DNA of 64,000 nucleotides. Source: Aeromicrobium sp. Leaf245. Lineage in GTDB: Bacteria; Actinomycetota; Actinomycetes; Propionibacteriales; Nocardioidaceae. Shown piece by piece: positions 8,964 through 19,342 of this stretch. The position numbers were made by a program, and so were the translations under genes. The stretch lies in the NCBI RefSeq assembly GCF_942548115.1, contig NZ_OW824151.1:3100001-3164000 (forward strand), in the 5' to 3' direction. The notes below the pieces were generated by a model. It ran no database searches, had not been told where the DNA came from, and worked only from the letters and a program-made list of their open reading frames with translations. Position 1 is the stretch's first letter. Each line of letters opens with the position of its first letter.

Positions 8964-9042
8964 CTCCCCGGGCAGGAGTCGAACCTGCGTCGCTTGTCCT
9001 GATTCAAAGTCAGGCGGGCCCTGCCGGCAGACCAACCGGGGA
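8964..9042 (-). tRNA. tRNA-Gln (anticodon TTG), unusual length
   Basis: On the minus strand the gene reads TCCCCGG at its 5' end, paired with CCGGGGA and discriminator G at the 3' end; U1-A72 and G73 are glutamine identity features. The anticodon stem-loop is CCTGA-CTTTGAA-TCAGG, giving TTG, and the T arm is GCAGG-TTCGACT-CCTGC. The D region retains TGGT...GGCAG, as in other tRNA-Gln. It is about 79 nt because the region between anticodon and T stems is nine bases and the D arm does not close neatly. CCA is not encoded. A tRNA-Gln beside glmU is common in actinomycetes. Bases 8699-8963 hold nothing I can support. Confidence 0.75.
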
Positions 9043-9076
9043 ACGTCGCGGCGTGGGCCGCGACGGCGGGACCAGG

Positions 9077-9847
9077 CTACCCGAGCGGGCGGGTGGCGAC
9101 GGCGAACGTGCGCCGGAACGGCAGCACCGTGCCGAAGGGGCGACGCGGGTAGGCGGTGCGCAGCTCGGCCTTGTACTCCTCGACGAACTCCTCGCGGAGC
9201 CCGTCCGGCAGCGCCGCGAGCACCGGGCGAGCGCCCGTGCCCTTGACCCACTCGAACACGGGGTCCTCGCCCGGGAGGACGTGCAGGTAGGTGGTCTCCC
9301 ACGCGTCGCACTCCCAGCCGAGGTCGGCGAAGAGCTCGAGGTAGACCTCGGGCGCGGTTCCACGGACCCCCAGCACGCCCCGCGTGTGGTCGGCGTACCG
9401 AGGCCGGTCGGCGACCTCGCGCACGAGCGAGTGGCTCGGGGCGTCGGCGTTGTTGGGCACCTGCACCGCGATGGAGCCGCCCGGGAGCACGGCGTCGGCC
9501 AGTCGCCTCAGCACCGCCTCCTGCTCGGGCACCCACTGGAACATCGCGTTCGAGGTGATGACGTCGACCGGCTCGGCGGGCGCCCACGTCTCGACGTCGG
9601 CCAGCTCGTACCGCGCGCCGGGGTCGTCGTCGGCCGCCTTCGCCCGCTCGATCATCTCCGGCGACGCGTCGACGCCCAGCACCTGCGCGTCCGGCCACCG
9701 GCCACGCAGCACCGACGTGAGGTTGCCGGCGCCGCAGCCGAGGTCGACCACCGTCGCGGCGTCGCCCCGGATCCGGGCGACGAGGTCGACGAACGGGCGC
9801 CCGCGGTCGTCGGCGAAGCGCAGGTACTGCGTCGGGTCCCAGCGCAT
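9077..9847 (-). CDS. tam: Trans-aconitate 2-methyltransferase-like SAM methyltransferase
   Basis: Class I SAM-dependent methyltransferase, 256 residues. Starts MRWDPTQYLRFADDRGRPF, as in the Tam family. The SAM-binding motif is VVDLGCGAGNLT at about 33-44, followed by VLGVDASPEMI, ITSNAMFQWVPE and GGSIAVQVPNN. Tam methylates trans-aconitate, a by-product of the citric acid cycle. The ATG overlaps the amidase stop by one base (TGATG), so the two genes are translationally coupled. A role linked to the amidase is not obvious. Confidence 0.88.
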   Translation of the reverse strand: MRWDPTQYLRFADDRGRPFVDLVARIRGDAATVVDLGCGAGNLTSVLRGRWPDAQVLGVDASPEMIERAKAADDDPGARYELADVETWAPAEPVDVITSNAMFQWVPEQEAVLRRLADAVLPGGSIAVQVPNNADAPSHSLVREVADRPRYADHTRGVLGVRGTAPEVYLELFADLGWECDAWETTYLHVLPGEDPVFEWVKGTGARPVLAALPDGLREEFVEEYKAELRTAYPRRPFGTVLPFRRTFAVATRPLG

Positions 9848-11199
9848 CACTCGGCCCTCAGCAGCGACTCGACCTGCGAGGCCACCGACATCAGCAGCGG
9901 GTCCTGGTCGCGACGGGCCACCAGCTGCACCGCGAGCGGCAGGTCCTTCTTGCGTGATCGCCCCACGGGCAGCGACACGGCCGGCACGCCCGCATGGTTC
10001 CACTGGGCGGTGTAGGGGTAGAAGGCGTTCATGCCGAGCACGGTGCGCAGGCCACCCTTGCCGGCGAAGCGGCCCACCGGCAGCGCCGGGCCGCTCATCA
10101 CGGGGGTGAGCAGCAGGTCGACGCCGAGCCGGTCGTGGACCGTCGCCCCGAACCGCAGTCCGGCGCGCTGCGCCCAGGCCACCGACGAGGGACCGAACGC
10201 TCGGCCGAGACGAGCGATCTGCTGCGTGCGCGGCTCCAGCAGGGTCGGGTCGTCGACAGCGCGCGCGGCGTCGGCGATCCCGGCGAGGTAGCGGACGGTC
10301 AGCGCCTTGACGTCGAGGCCGTACGGCACCTTGACCTGGACCACCTCGTGCCCCGCGTCGCTGAGCAGACCGGCGACGTGGTCGAGGGCCGCCTTCACGT
10401 CGCGGTGCAGGGGCTCGGCCCGGGTGGCCGCAGCGGTGCTGGTGCTCACCCCGATGCGCAGGGAGCGCGGTGTCGTGGACGCGGCGTGCGCCAGTGCACC
10501 GGCACCGCCGAGGCCCACGGCGTCGAGGTAGACCGCCGTGTCGCGCACCGTCGGCGTGACGCACCCCTGGGTGGACAGGCCGTGCCAACCACCGGCCCCC
10601 GGGAGGTAGCCGTGCGTGGTCTTGAAGCCCACGAGCCCGCAGCTGGCCGCCGGGATCCGGATCGAGCCGGCGCCGTCCGACGCCGTGGCCACGCCGATCG
10701 CCCCGGACGCGACCAGCGCGGCCGACCCACCCGACGAGCCGCCGCTGGAGCGGTCGAGGTGGTGCGGGTTGCGGGTGATGCCACGCGCTGCGGACTCGGT
10801 GAAGCCGTAGATCGCCAGCTCGGGGAGGGTGGTGGTGGCCACCGGCACCGCCCCGGCCGCCAGCAGGGCCTGCACGAGCTCGGCGTCCTGGGCCGCCACC
10901 CGCGACACCGCTCGACTGCCGAGGGCCGTGACCCGCCCGGCCACGTCGAGGTCGTTCTTGATCGCCACCGGGACGCCGAGCAGCGGCCCGCGCTCCCCCC
11001 GCGCGATGCGGGCGTCGGCCTCGGTCGAGGCGTCGAACGCCTCGTCGGCGAGCAGCTCGACCACGGCGTTCACCCGGGCGTCCTCCCGCTCGATCGCGTC
11101 GAGGGTGGCGATGGTCAGCTCCCGCGAGGAGACCGACCCCTCACGCAGCAGCGGCACGAGGGTGGCCGGGCCCTTGCCCACCAGGTCGACGACGTCCAT
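9847..11199 (-). CDS. Amidase signature family amidase
   Basis: A 450-residue Ser-Ser-Lys amidase. Lys of VAIKND is in place, and the Gly/Ser-rich core SSGGSSGGSAALVASG and DGAGSIRIPAASCG carry the catalytic serines, within about residues 70-180. ATG at 11199 was chosen although the frame extends 89 codons upstream, because it starts MDVVDLVGKGPATL and leaves room for the promoter and operator facing marR. Substrate cannot be told: the family includes GatA, nicotinamidase-like and indoleacetamide hydrolases. It lacks gatB/gatC neighbours, so GatA is unlikely. Divergent from the MarR gene, which probably controls it. Confidence 0.88.
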   Translation of the reverse strand: MDVVDLVGKGPATLVPLLREGSVSSRELTIATLDAIEREDARVNAVVELLADEAFDASTEADARIARGERGPLLGVPVAIKNDLDVAGRVTALGSRAVSRVAAQDAELVQALLAAGAVPVATTTLPELAIYGFTESAARGITRNPHHLDRSSGGSSGGSAALVASGAIGVATASDGAGSIRIPAASCGLVGFKTTHGYLPGAGGWHGLSTQGCVTPTVRDTAVYLDAVGLGGAGALAHAASTTPRSLRIGVSTSTAAATRAEPLHRDVKAALDHVAGLLSDAGHEVVQVKVPYGLDVKALTVRYLAGIADAARAVDDPTLLEPRTQQIARLGRAFGPSSVAWAQRAGLRFGATVHDRLGVDLLLTPVMSGPALPVGRFAGKGGLRTVLGMNAFYPYTAQWNHAGVPAVSLPVGRSRKKDLPLAVQLVARRDQDPLLMSVASQVESLLRAE

Positions 11200-11243
11200 G
11201 GTCGAAACGGTAGAGGTAGTCCGCGGCCAGAACAATCTCGACA

Positions 11244-11256
11244 TCAAGATTCTTGA
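11244..11256. promoter_or_regulatory. MarR-type operator palindrome
   Basis: TCAAGATTCTTGA is a perfect 13-bp palindrome (TCAAGA-T-TCTTGA) in the 74-bp gap between the divergent amidase and marR genes. MarR regulators typically bind such TTGA/TCAA-type palindromes over their own promoter. It starts 30 bases before the marR ATG. An overlapping weaker pair, AATCT...AGATT, spans 11234-11251. Confidence 0.6.
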
Positions 11257-11273
11257 CGCAGTAGGATGGCGGC

Positions 11274-11768
11274 ATGGGTGTCGAGGAGCGTGACGAGGTC
11301 GACGACATCGTCGCGGCCTGGCAGCGCGAACGTCCCGACCTCGACACCACGCCCATGCAGGTGCTGAGCCGGGTGACTCGCCTCGCGCGCCACCTGGACC
11401 GCGCCCGCCGCGCCGCCTTCGCGGCCCACTCGCTCGAGCCGTGGGAGTTCGACGTGCTCTCGGCACTCCGCCGCTCCGGCCCGCCGTACCAGCTCTCCCC
11501 GGGGCGCCTGGTCACCGAGACCCTCGTGACCAGCGGGACGATGACCAACCGCGTCGATCGGCTCACCGAGCGGGGACTCGTCTCGCGCGAGGCGGACCCG
11601 GCCGACCGCCGAGGCGTCCAGGTGACGCTCACGGCCGCCGGACGCAGCGCCGTCGACGCCGCGCTCGACGAGCTGCTGGAGCAGGAGCGGTCCCTGCTCT
11701 CGAGCCTCCCGCCCCGCGACGCCGAGGCGCTCGCTGCGTCCCTGCGCACGCTCGCCCGCCACGTCTGA
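11274..11768 (+). CDS. MarR-family transcriptional regulator
   Basis: A 164-residue winged-helix regulator. The recognition region is about residues 55-110: LSPGRLVTETLVTSGTMTNR, then VDRLTERGLVSREADPADRR, the MarR wing signature with the conserved Asp-Arg pair. ATG is preceded by AGGATGG. It faces the amidase-tam operon across a palindrome, so autoregulation and control of those genes is likely. The ligand is unknown. Confidence 0.93.
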   Translation: MGVEERDEVDDIVAAWQRERPDLDTTPMQVLSRVTRLARHLDRARRAAFAAHSLEPWEFDVLSALRRSGPPYQLSPGRLVTETLVTSGTMTNRVDRLTERGLVSREADPADRRGVQVTLTAAGRSAVDAALDELLEQERSLLSSLPPRDAEALAASLRTLARHV

Positions 11769-11826
11769 GCGTCCCCGCTCGGGCGACGCCGCTCTCACAG
11801 GGCCGAGGGCCGCAGGTCGCGGTCCG

Positions 11827-13673
<1,847 letters not shown>

Positions 13674-13677
<4 letters not shown>

Positions 13678-14597
13678 CCGATGAAGCGGACGCCCGGGAC
13701 CGGGCCGGTGGACTGCACGACGTCGGCGCAGCCACCGGCACCGGCGAGGGCGATCGCGATGTCGAGGCTGTGCTGCTCGTCGGAGGCGAGGAACAGGCAG
13801 GTGGGGCCGGACCCGGAGATGATCGCCCCGAGAGCCTCGGCCTGGCGCCCGACGTCGAGCGTGGCCGCGAGCTCCGGCCGCAGCGACAGCGATGCCTCGG
13901 TCAGGTCGTTGGACAGGGCCGCACCGAGCGCCTGGGCATCGCCTGAGCGGAGCGCGGCGAGGAGGGCGTCGGGCACCTCGGGCTCCGGCACGTCGCGTCC
14001 CTCGTTGAGCCGGTCGAACTCGGCGTAGACGGCCGCCGTCGACAGGCCTTCGGCCGCCACGGCGAAGACCCAGTGGTACGACCCGCGGGCGAGGACGGGG
14101 CTGACCGTCTCGCCGCGGCCACCGCCGATCGCGTTGCCACCGTGCAGCAGGAACGGGACGTCGCTGCCGAGCGACGCGGCCACCGGCTCGAGGTCGTGCC
14201 GGGAGTAGCCCAGCCCCCACGCGTCGTTGCAGGCCACCAGCGCCGCCGCCGCGTCGGCCGAGCCGCCCGCCATGCCGCCGGCCACCGGGATGACCTTGCG
14301 GATGGCCAGGTCGATGCCGGCCTCGATGCCGGCGTGCTCACGCAGCGCGGCAGCCGCACGGACCGCGATGTTGTCCCATCCCTCGGGCACCAGCGCGGCC
14401 TCGGCCTCGGCCTCCTCGACGTCGACCGTCGTGGTCACGGTGATCTCGTCGGAGTCGACCACGGTGGCGCGCAGCTCGTCGTGCAGGTCGACGGCCTGGT
14501 ACACCGTCGCGAGCGGGTGGAAGCCGTCCTCGCGCACGGGCCCGACGCCGAGACACAGGTTGATCTTGGCGGGCACGCGCACGCTGACGGAAGTCAC
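13674..14597 (-). CDS. ispE: 4-diphosphocytidyl-2-C-methyl-D-erythritol kinase
   Basis: GHMP kinase of the MEP isoprenoid pathway; phosphorylates CDP-methylerythritol at the 2-position. 307 residues, normal length. VRVPAKINLCLGVG at the N-terminus, the ATP-binding glycine loop PVAGGMAGGSADAAAAL at about 104-120 and the C-terminal ISGSGPTCLFL motif are all present. The operon order rsmA-ispE-ABC-F is widely conserved in actinomycetes. Upstream rsmA ends 61 bp away. Confidence 0.97.
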
Positions 14598-14658
14598 CGC
14601 CCCAACCTACAGACGGGCCGAGCGCGGCGCCGTGGCAACGGGCCCACCGGTCGAGGGC

Positions 14659-15492
14659 TCAGCCGAGGACCGTCGCGATGCGGGCGAAGTCGGCGACGTC
14701 GAGCTGCTCCCCGCGTGCCTGCGGGTCGACGCCTGCGGCCCGCAGCGCCTCCTCCGCCGCCGCGCCCGAGCCGACCAGTCCCGAGAGGGCCGCGCGGAGC
14801 GTCTTGCGGCGCTGGGCGAACGCGGCGTCGACGACCCGGAAGGTCGCGCGGCGGAGGGTCTCGTCGCCCGGCGTGGGCCTGCGACGCAGGGACACGAGGG
14901 CCGAGTCGACGTTCGGGACGGGCCAGAACACCTGGCGCCCGATGGTGCCGGCCAGGGCGACGTCGCAGTACCAGGACGCCTTGACGCTCGGCACCCCGTA
15001 CGTGCGGGACCCGGGGCCGGCGGCGAGTCGGTGCGCCACCTCCGCCTGCACCATCACCAGCACGGACTCGATCGAGTCGAAGCGCTCGAGCAGGTGCAGC
15101 AGCACCGGCACCGACACGTTGTACGGCAGGTTGGCCACGAGCGCCGTTGGCGCCGGGCCCGGCAGCTCCTCCACGCGCATGGCGTCGGCCTGCACGAGGT
15201 GGAGCCGGTCGGCGTGGTCGGGCGCGTGCTCGGCCACGGTGATCGGCAGTCGTCCTGCGAGGACCGGGTCGATCTCGACGGCCACCACCTGGCTGGCCAC
15301 GCCCAGCAGCTCGAGCGTCAACGAACCCAGTCCGGGGCCGACCTCGACGACGACGTCGTCGGGACCGACCCCGGAGGTGCGGACGATGCGCCGGACGGTG
15401 TTGGCGTCGACCACGAAGTTCTGGCCACGTTGCTTCGTGGGGCGCAGGCCGATCGCGTCAGCGATCCGACGCACCTCGGTCGCGCCCAGCAA
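14659..15492 (-). CDS. rsmA: 16S rRNA (adenine1518/1519-N6)-dimethyltransferase
   Basis: KsgA/RsmA dimethylates two adjacent adenines in the 3' hairpin of 16S rRNA late in 30S assembly. Motifs: [23 protein letters not shown] loop [35 protein letters not shown] (NLPY catalytic motif), [13 protein letters not shown] and [14 protein letters not shown]. No ATG precedes the conserved region. TTG at 15492 ([12 protein letters not shown]) aligns with related N-termini and gives 277 residues; CTG at 15537, overlapping the rpfB stop as CTGA, is the alternative. No good Shine-Dalgarno sequence is seen before the TTG, so the start is uncertain. Confidence 0.93.
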   Translation of the reverse strand: MLGATEVRRIADAIGLRPTKQRGQNFVVDANTVRRIVRTSGVGPDDVVVEVGPGLGSLTLELLGVASQVVAVEIDPVLAGRLPITVAEHAPDHADRLHLVQADAMRVEELPGPAPTALVANLPYNVSVPVLLHLLERFDSIESVLVMVQAEVAHRLAAGPGSRTYGVPSVKASWYCDVALAGTIGRQVFWPVPNVDSALVSLRRRPTPGDETLRRATFRVVDAAFAQRRKTLRAALSGLVGSGAAAEEALRAAGVDPQARGEQLDVADFARIATVLG

Positions 15493-15533
15493 CGAGGGCG
15501 GGCGCGACGACGACGGCGGGAGCGCCGGGCCGC

Positions 15534-16718
15534 TCAGCCGACACCGACCTTCGCGGCGCAGGACCACTGGCCCCAGCCGGACCGCTGCTGCAGGATCTTG
15601 GCGTACTTGATCTGCACCTCGCGGCTGTGCTCGTGCGGCAGGCCGGGCCCGCCGACGCTGCGCCAGGTGGCCGCCGAGAACTGCAGACCGCCGTAGTAGC
15701 CGTTGCCGGTGTTGATGCTCCAGTTGCCGCCGGACTCGCACTTCGCGATGCGGTCCCACACGCTGCCGTCCTCGACGGACGGGGCCTCGGCGGTGCCACG
15801 CGCCACGACGCGCGGCGCGCCCTTCTCGAGCGTCCTCGAGGTGAGCACCAGGCGGTGGCGGACCTTGCCGTCGGCCTTCGTGAGCAGCACCTGCTGCTGG
15901 ACCTCGCTGGGGCTCCCCTCCTCCAGGACCTTCTCGGTGCCCTTCTCGAGGGAGTCGTCGTCGCGGTACTCGACCTTCAGGTCGCGCTCGAGCTTCTCGG
16001 TGGTGTCGACCATCTCGATGCGCACGACCTCGACGTCGTCGCCCGGCTTCACCAGGGCGGCGCGACCGATCGCGTCGCCGGCCGTGACCTCGTCGTTCTG
16101 GTCGAGCCGCACGCCGGCCTCCTCGAGCACGCCCTCGGCCGTCGGGGCTGCGCTGGTGACCGAGCGGTCGTCACCGTCCACGGAGACCGTGAGCTTCTTG
16201 GGGTTGGACACGACGACCTGCGAGCCCGTGTCGTCGAGCCGGGTGTCGCGGTCGGCGCTGACGTCGGCTCCCGGGGCGGGGTCCACGTCGAGCTCGTCGA
16301 GGACGTCGCCGACGGTGGCGGCGTGCACGGTCTCGCGCTTCACCGTGCCGTCGACGGCCAGCACGACGTCCTTGGCGTAGCGGACCTTGATCGTGTCGCC
16401 GTCGGAGACCGAGGCGGTCGGCTCGGCGTTGACCGCGGCGTCGGTGGTCCGGACGTCCTGGCTCTTCAGCAGCGACCCGACGGAGGCGCCGAACGTGCGG
16501 ACGGTGTCCTTGCGGCCGTCGACGTCGAGCGTGACGGTCTTGCCGAGCGTGCCGTAGGCGGCGACACCGGCGCCGATGACGAGCAGCACGGCCAGGTTGA
16601 GCGCGATGACGACACGCTTCTTCGTCTGGCGGTGGCGACTGCGGGAGGGCGTCGCCGCGGGGGTGGCCGAGGAGCCGGTCTGGGGGGTCTGGGGGGACTT
16701 CGAGAAGGGGTGACGCAC
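15534..16718 (-). CDS. rpfB: Resuscitation-promoting factor with DUF348 and G5 domains (RpfB type)
   Basis: Secreted muralytic enzyme that helps dormant actinomycete cells resume growth. 394 residues, GTG start behind AGAGGAAA. After a basic N-terminus there is a membrane segment at about 36-56. Three DUF348 repeats follow (for example [17 protein letters not shown]), then a G5 domain (about 225-305, [20 protein letters not shown]). The C-terminal lysozyme-like Rpf domain is at about 315-394: [20 protein letters not shown] with catalytic Glu, [12 protein letters not shown] and the paired Cys of CAAKVG. The rsmA gene follows. No ydaO-type riboswitch was found in the 75-base gap upstream. Confidence 0.96.
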   Translation of the reverse strand: MRHPFSKSPQTPQTGSSATPAATPSRSRHRQTKKRVVIALNLAVLLVIGAGVAAYGTLGKTVTLDVDGRKDTVRTFGASVGSLLKSQDVRTTDAAVNAEPTASVSDGDTIKVRYAKDVVLAVDGTVKRETVHAATVGDVLDELDVDPAPGADVSADRDTRLDDTGSQVVVSNPKKLTVSVDGDDRSVTSAAPTAEGVLEEAGVRLDQNDEVTAGDAIGRAALVKPGDDVEVVRIEMVDTTEKLERDLKVEYRDDDSLEKGTEKVLEEGSPSEVQQQVLLTKADGKVRHRLVLTSRTLEKGAPRVVARGTAEAPSVEDGSVWDRIAKCESGGNWSINTGNGYYGGLQFSAATWRSVGGPGLPHEHSREVQIKYAKILQQRSGWGQWSCAAKVGVG

Positions 16719-16793
16719 TGCTTTCCTCTGGTCGGGGACAGGGACGGCTGGAGATGGGCAGCCTCACCACCCTGCGACAGGAGGCCCGTGCCG

Positions 16794-17669
16794 TCAAACA
16801 GCGGAGCCGTGCTGCTGCCAGGATCCTCCGAACGCGCGGTCGGTGTTCTCGTCGATGGCCCGGCAGAGGTCGTCGACGGATCGGCCCAGGAACTCAGCCA
16901 TGAAACGCACCGTCAACGGGACGAGGAACGAGGCGTTCGGGCGCCCGCGGTGCGGCATCGGTGTGAGGAACGGCGCATCGGTCTCGACGAGGATCCGATC
17001 CGTCGGCGTGATCGCGAGCGCCTCGCGCAGGGGCTCGGCGTTCTTGAACGTGACCGTGCCGGAGAACGACAGGTACGCGCCACGGTCGAGGCACCGACGG
17101 GCGACGTCGGCGTCACCGGAGAAGCAGTGCATGACCGTGCGCTCGGGCACGCCCTCGTCGTCCAGGAGCGCGAGCACGTCGTCGTGGGCGTCGCGGTCGT
17201 GGATGACGAGCGTGCGGTCGTGGCGCTTCGCCATGGCCACGTGCGCACGGAACGAGCGGTGCTGCGCGTCGCGACCGTCGGGCCCGGTGCGGAAGTAGTC
17301 GAGCCCGGTCTCCCCCACCGCCCGCACCTGCGGGTCCTGCGCGAGCGCGTCGATCTCGGCCAGGGCCGCGTCGAGCGTGCCGTCGGCGTCGAGCAGTGGC
17401 GCCTCGTTGGGGTGCAGGGCCACGGCGGCGACGACGGCCGGGTGGGCCCGGGCCGTCTCGACCGCCCACCGGGACCCCTCGAGGTCGCAGCCGACCTGCA
17501 CGATGCGGTTCACGTTGACCGCGGCAGCACGGTCGAGGGCGTCGTCGACGTCGATGACGAGGCCACCCTTGATCCGGTGGTCGAGGTGGCAGTGGTTGTC
17601 GACCACCGGCGACGGCAACGGCTCGGGCGCGTCCGGCCAGGGCCAGCGGGCCGAGCCCGCGTCGGTCAC
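16794..17669 (-). CDS. tatD: TatD family metal-dependent deoxyribonuclease
   Basis: A 291-residue TIM-barrel hydrolase of the TatD group, a 3'-5' DNase acting in DNA repair or quality control. Metal ligands are visible: NHCHLDH near residue 26, GETGLDYFR, VIHDRDAHDD, MHCFSGD and the VETDAPFLTP motif with its conserved Asp. GTG at 17669 overlaps the metG stop as GTGA. The metG-tatD-rpf-rsmA-ispE order is a conserved actinomycete block. Confidence 0.95.
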   Translation of the reverse strand: MTDAGSARWPWPDAPEPLPSPVVDNHCHLDHRIKGGLVIDVDDALDRAAAVNVNRIVQVGCDLEGSRWAVETARAHPAVVAAVALHPNEAPLLDADGTLDAALAEIDALAQDPQVRAVGETGLDYFRTGPDGRDAQHRSFRAHVAMAKRHDRTLVIHDRDAHDDVLALLDDEGVPERTVMHCFSGDADVARRCLDRGAYLSFSGTVTFKNAEPLREALAITPTDRILVETDAPFLTPMPHRGRPNASFLVPLTVRFMAEFLGRSVDDLCRAIDENTDRAFGGSWQQHGSAV

Positions 17670-19234
17670 TCGGCGTCCTCGATGCGCGGGAACAGGCTCG
17701 GGACCTTCGTGATCACCGAGCCCTCGGGCAGCCGGCCCCAGGCCGCCGCCGCGGAGATGCGCTGGTCGGCCAGCGCGCCCAGCGCCGGCTCGGCACCCAG
17801 GGACTCCCACAGCGACGCCGACGCCTTCGGCATGACGGGGTTGAGCAGCACGGCCAGCACGCGCAGGCCCTCGGCCGCGGTGACCAGGATGGTCGCGAGC
17901 CGCTCCTTCTGCGACTCGTCCTTGGCCACCTGCCACGGCGCCTGCTCGGTGAGGTAGCCGTTGAGCGCCTCGACGATCCGCCACACCTGGGCGAGCGCGT
18001 CCTGCGGGGCGATCCGGTCGATCGCGCGGTCGGCCTCGAGCACGGACTCCTCGACCAGCGCGACGAGGGCGTCCTCGGCCGGGCCGTGCGGGCCGGCGGC
18101 GGGCAGCGCGCCGTCGAAGTACTTGCCGATCATGGCGGCCACCCGCGAGGCCAGGTTGCCGAAGCCGTTGGCCAGCTCGGCGTGGTACCGGGCCCGCATG
18201 TCCTCCCAGGAGATCGAGCCGTCGGCGCCGAACGTGAGCGCCCGCGCGAAGTAGTAGCGGTAGGCGTCGGACCCGAACACGTCGACCAGCTCGTCGGGAC
18301 GGATGCCGTTGGCCTTGCTCTTGCTCATCTTCTGCCCGCCGACCAGCAGCCAGCCGTGGGCGAACACGCGGTGCGGCACCGGGCGGCCTGCGGCCATGAG
18401 CATGGCCGGCCAGATGACCGCGTGGAACCGGGCGATGTCCTTGCCGACGAGGTGCACGTCGGCCGGCCAGAGCTCGCCGAAGCGCTCGTCGTCGACGCCG
18501 TAGCCCGCCGCCGTCACGTAGTTGAGGAGCGCCTCGATCCACACGTACATGACGTGCGAGTGGTCCCACGGGACCTTGATGCCCCAGTCGAACGTGGACC
18601 GGCTGATGGAGAGGTCCTTGAGCCCGCGGCGCACGAACGAGACGACCTCGTTGCGCGCCGACTCGGGCTGGATGAAGTCGGGGTTGCTCTCGTAGAGCTC
18701 GAGCAGGCGGTCGGCGTACTTGCTGAGCGGGAAGAAGTAGTTCTCCTCGGTCATGTGCTCCACCCGGGAGCCGTCGAGCGCGGAGACCTTGTGGCCCTCG
18801 TCGTCGCCCTCGCCGTCGGCGACGTCGTCCTCGGCCACGAACTCCTCCGACCCCACGGAGTACCAGCCGGTGAACTCGCCCTTGTAGACCTCGCCGCGGT
18901 CGTAGAGGTCCTGCCAGAACGCCTGCGACCCCGCCTCGTGGCGCGCCTCGCTGGTGCGGATGAAGTCGTCGTTGGCGATGTCGAGCGTCTCGAGCAGCGG
19001 CTTCCACTCCGTCTCGACCAGCCGGTCGGTCCACTCCTGCGGCGTGACGCCGTTCTGCTCGGCCTTGCGGAGCACCTTGAGGCCGTGCTCGTCGGTGCCC
19101 GTCAGGTACCAGACGTCCTCGCCACGCTGCCGGTGCCAGCGGGTGAGGATGTCGCCGATGACCGTCGTGTAGCCGTGGCCGATGTGCGGCGCGTCGTTGA
19201 CGTAGTAGATCGGCGTGGTGACGTAGTAGGACAC
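17666..19234 (-). CDS. metG: Methionyl-tRNA synthetase
   Basis: Charges tRNA-Met. 522 residues, without the C-terminal dimerisation domain, like other short actinomycete forms. HIGHGY at about 17 is the HIGH motif and KMSKSKANG at about 303 is the KMSKS loop. The insert at about 125-155 lacks the CxxC zinc knuckles and is acidic (EDDVADGEGDDEG). GTG start. The C-terminal anticodon-binding helical domain is complete. Confidence 0.97.
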   Translation of the reverse strand: MSYYVTTPIYYVNDAPHIGHGYTTVIGDILTRWHRQRGEDVWYLTGTDEHGLKVLRKAEQNGVTPQEWTDRLVETEWKPLLETLDIANDDFIRTSEARHEAGSQAFWQDLYDRGEVYKGEFTGWYSVGSEEFVAEDDVADGEGDDEGHKVSALDGSRVEHMTEENYFFPLSKYADRLLELYESNPDFIQPESARNEVVSFVRRGLKDLSISRSTFDWGIKVPWDHSHVMYVWIEALLNYVTAAGYGVDDERFGELWPADVHLVGKDIARFHAVIWPAMLMAAGRPVPHRVFAHGWLLVGGQKMSKSKANGIRPDELVDVFGSDAYRYYFARALTFGADGSISWEDMRARYHAELANGFGNLASRVAAMIGKYFDGALPAAGPHGPAEDALVALVEESVLEADRAIDRIAPQDALAQVWRIVEALNGYLTEQAPWQVAKDESQKERLATILVTAAEGLRVLAVLLNPVMPKASASLWESLGAEPALGALADQRISAAAAWGRLPEGSVITKVPSLFPRIEDAE

Positions 19235-19286
19235 GCCACGATCCTAGTGACCGCGGCCCGGACGTCCGGCGCTGCGTCGAGCAGGC

Positions 19287-19336
19287 GGGGGTCGTGGGGC
19301 GTCGGTCGGGGCGGGGTCGGCAGGGGCGGGGTCGGC
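19287..19336 (+). repeat. G-run cluster with a 15-bp tandem repeat; G-quadruplex candidate
   Basis: Six runs of at least four G lie in 45 bases (19287-19291, 19296-19299, 19308-19311, 19313-19316, 19323-19326, 19328-19331). GGGGCGGGGTCGGC is repeated at 19308 and 19323. It sits between rsmI and metG on the strand opposite to the genes, so the transcript is C-rich there. It may fold as a quadruplex in the template strand. Confidence 0.55.
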
Positions 19337-19342
19337 CGCTTG

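Noticed and set aside
16719..16793. c-di-AMP (ydaO-type) riboswitch upstream of rpfB
   Set aside because: Such riboswitches precede some rpf genes, but the gap is only 75 bases and lacks the conserved elements.
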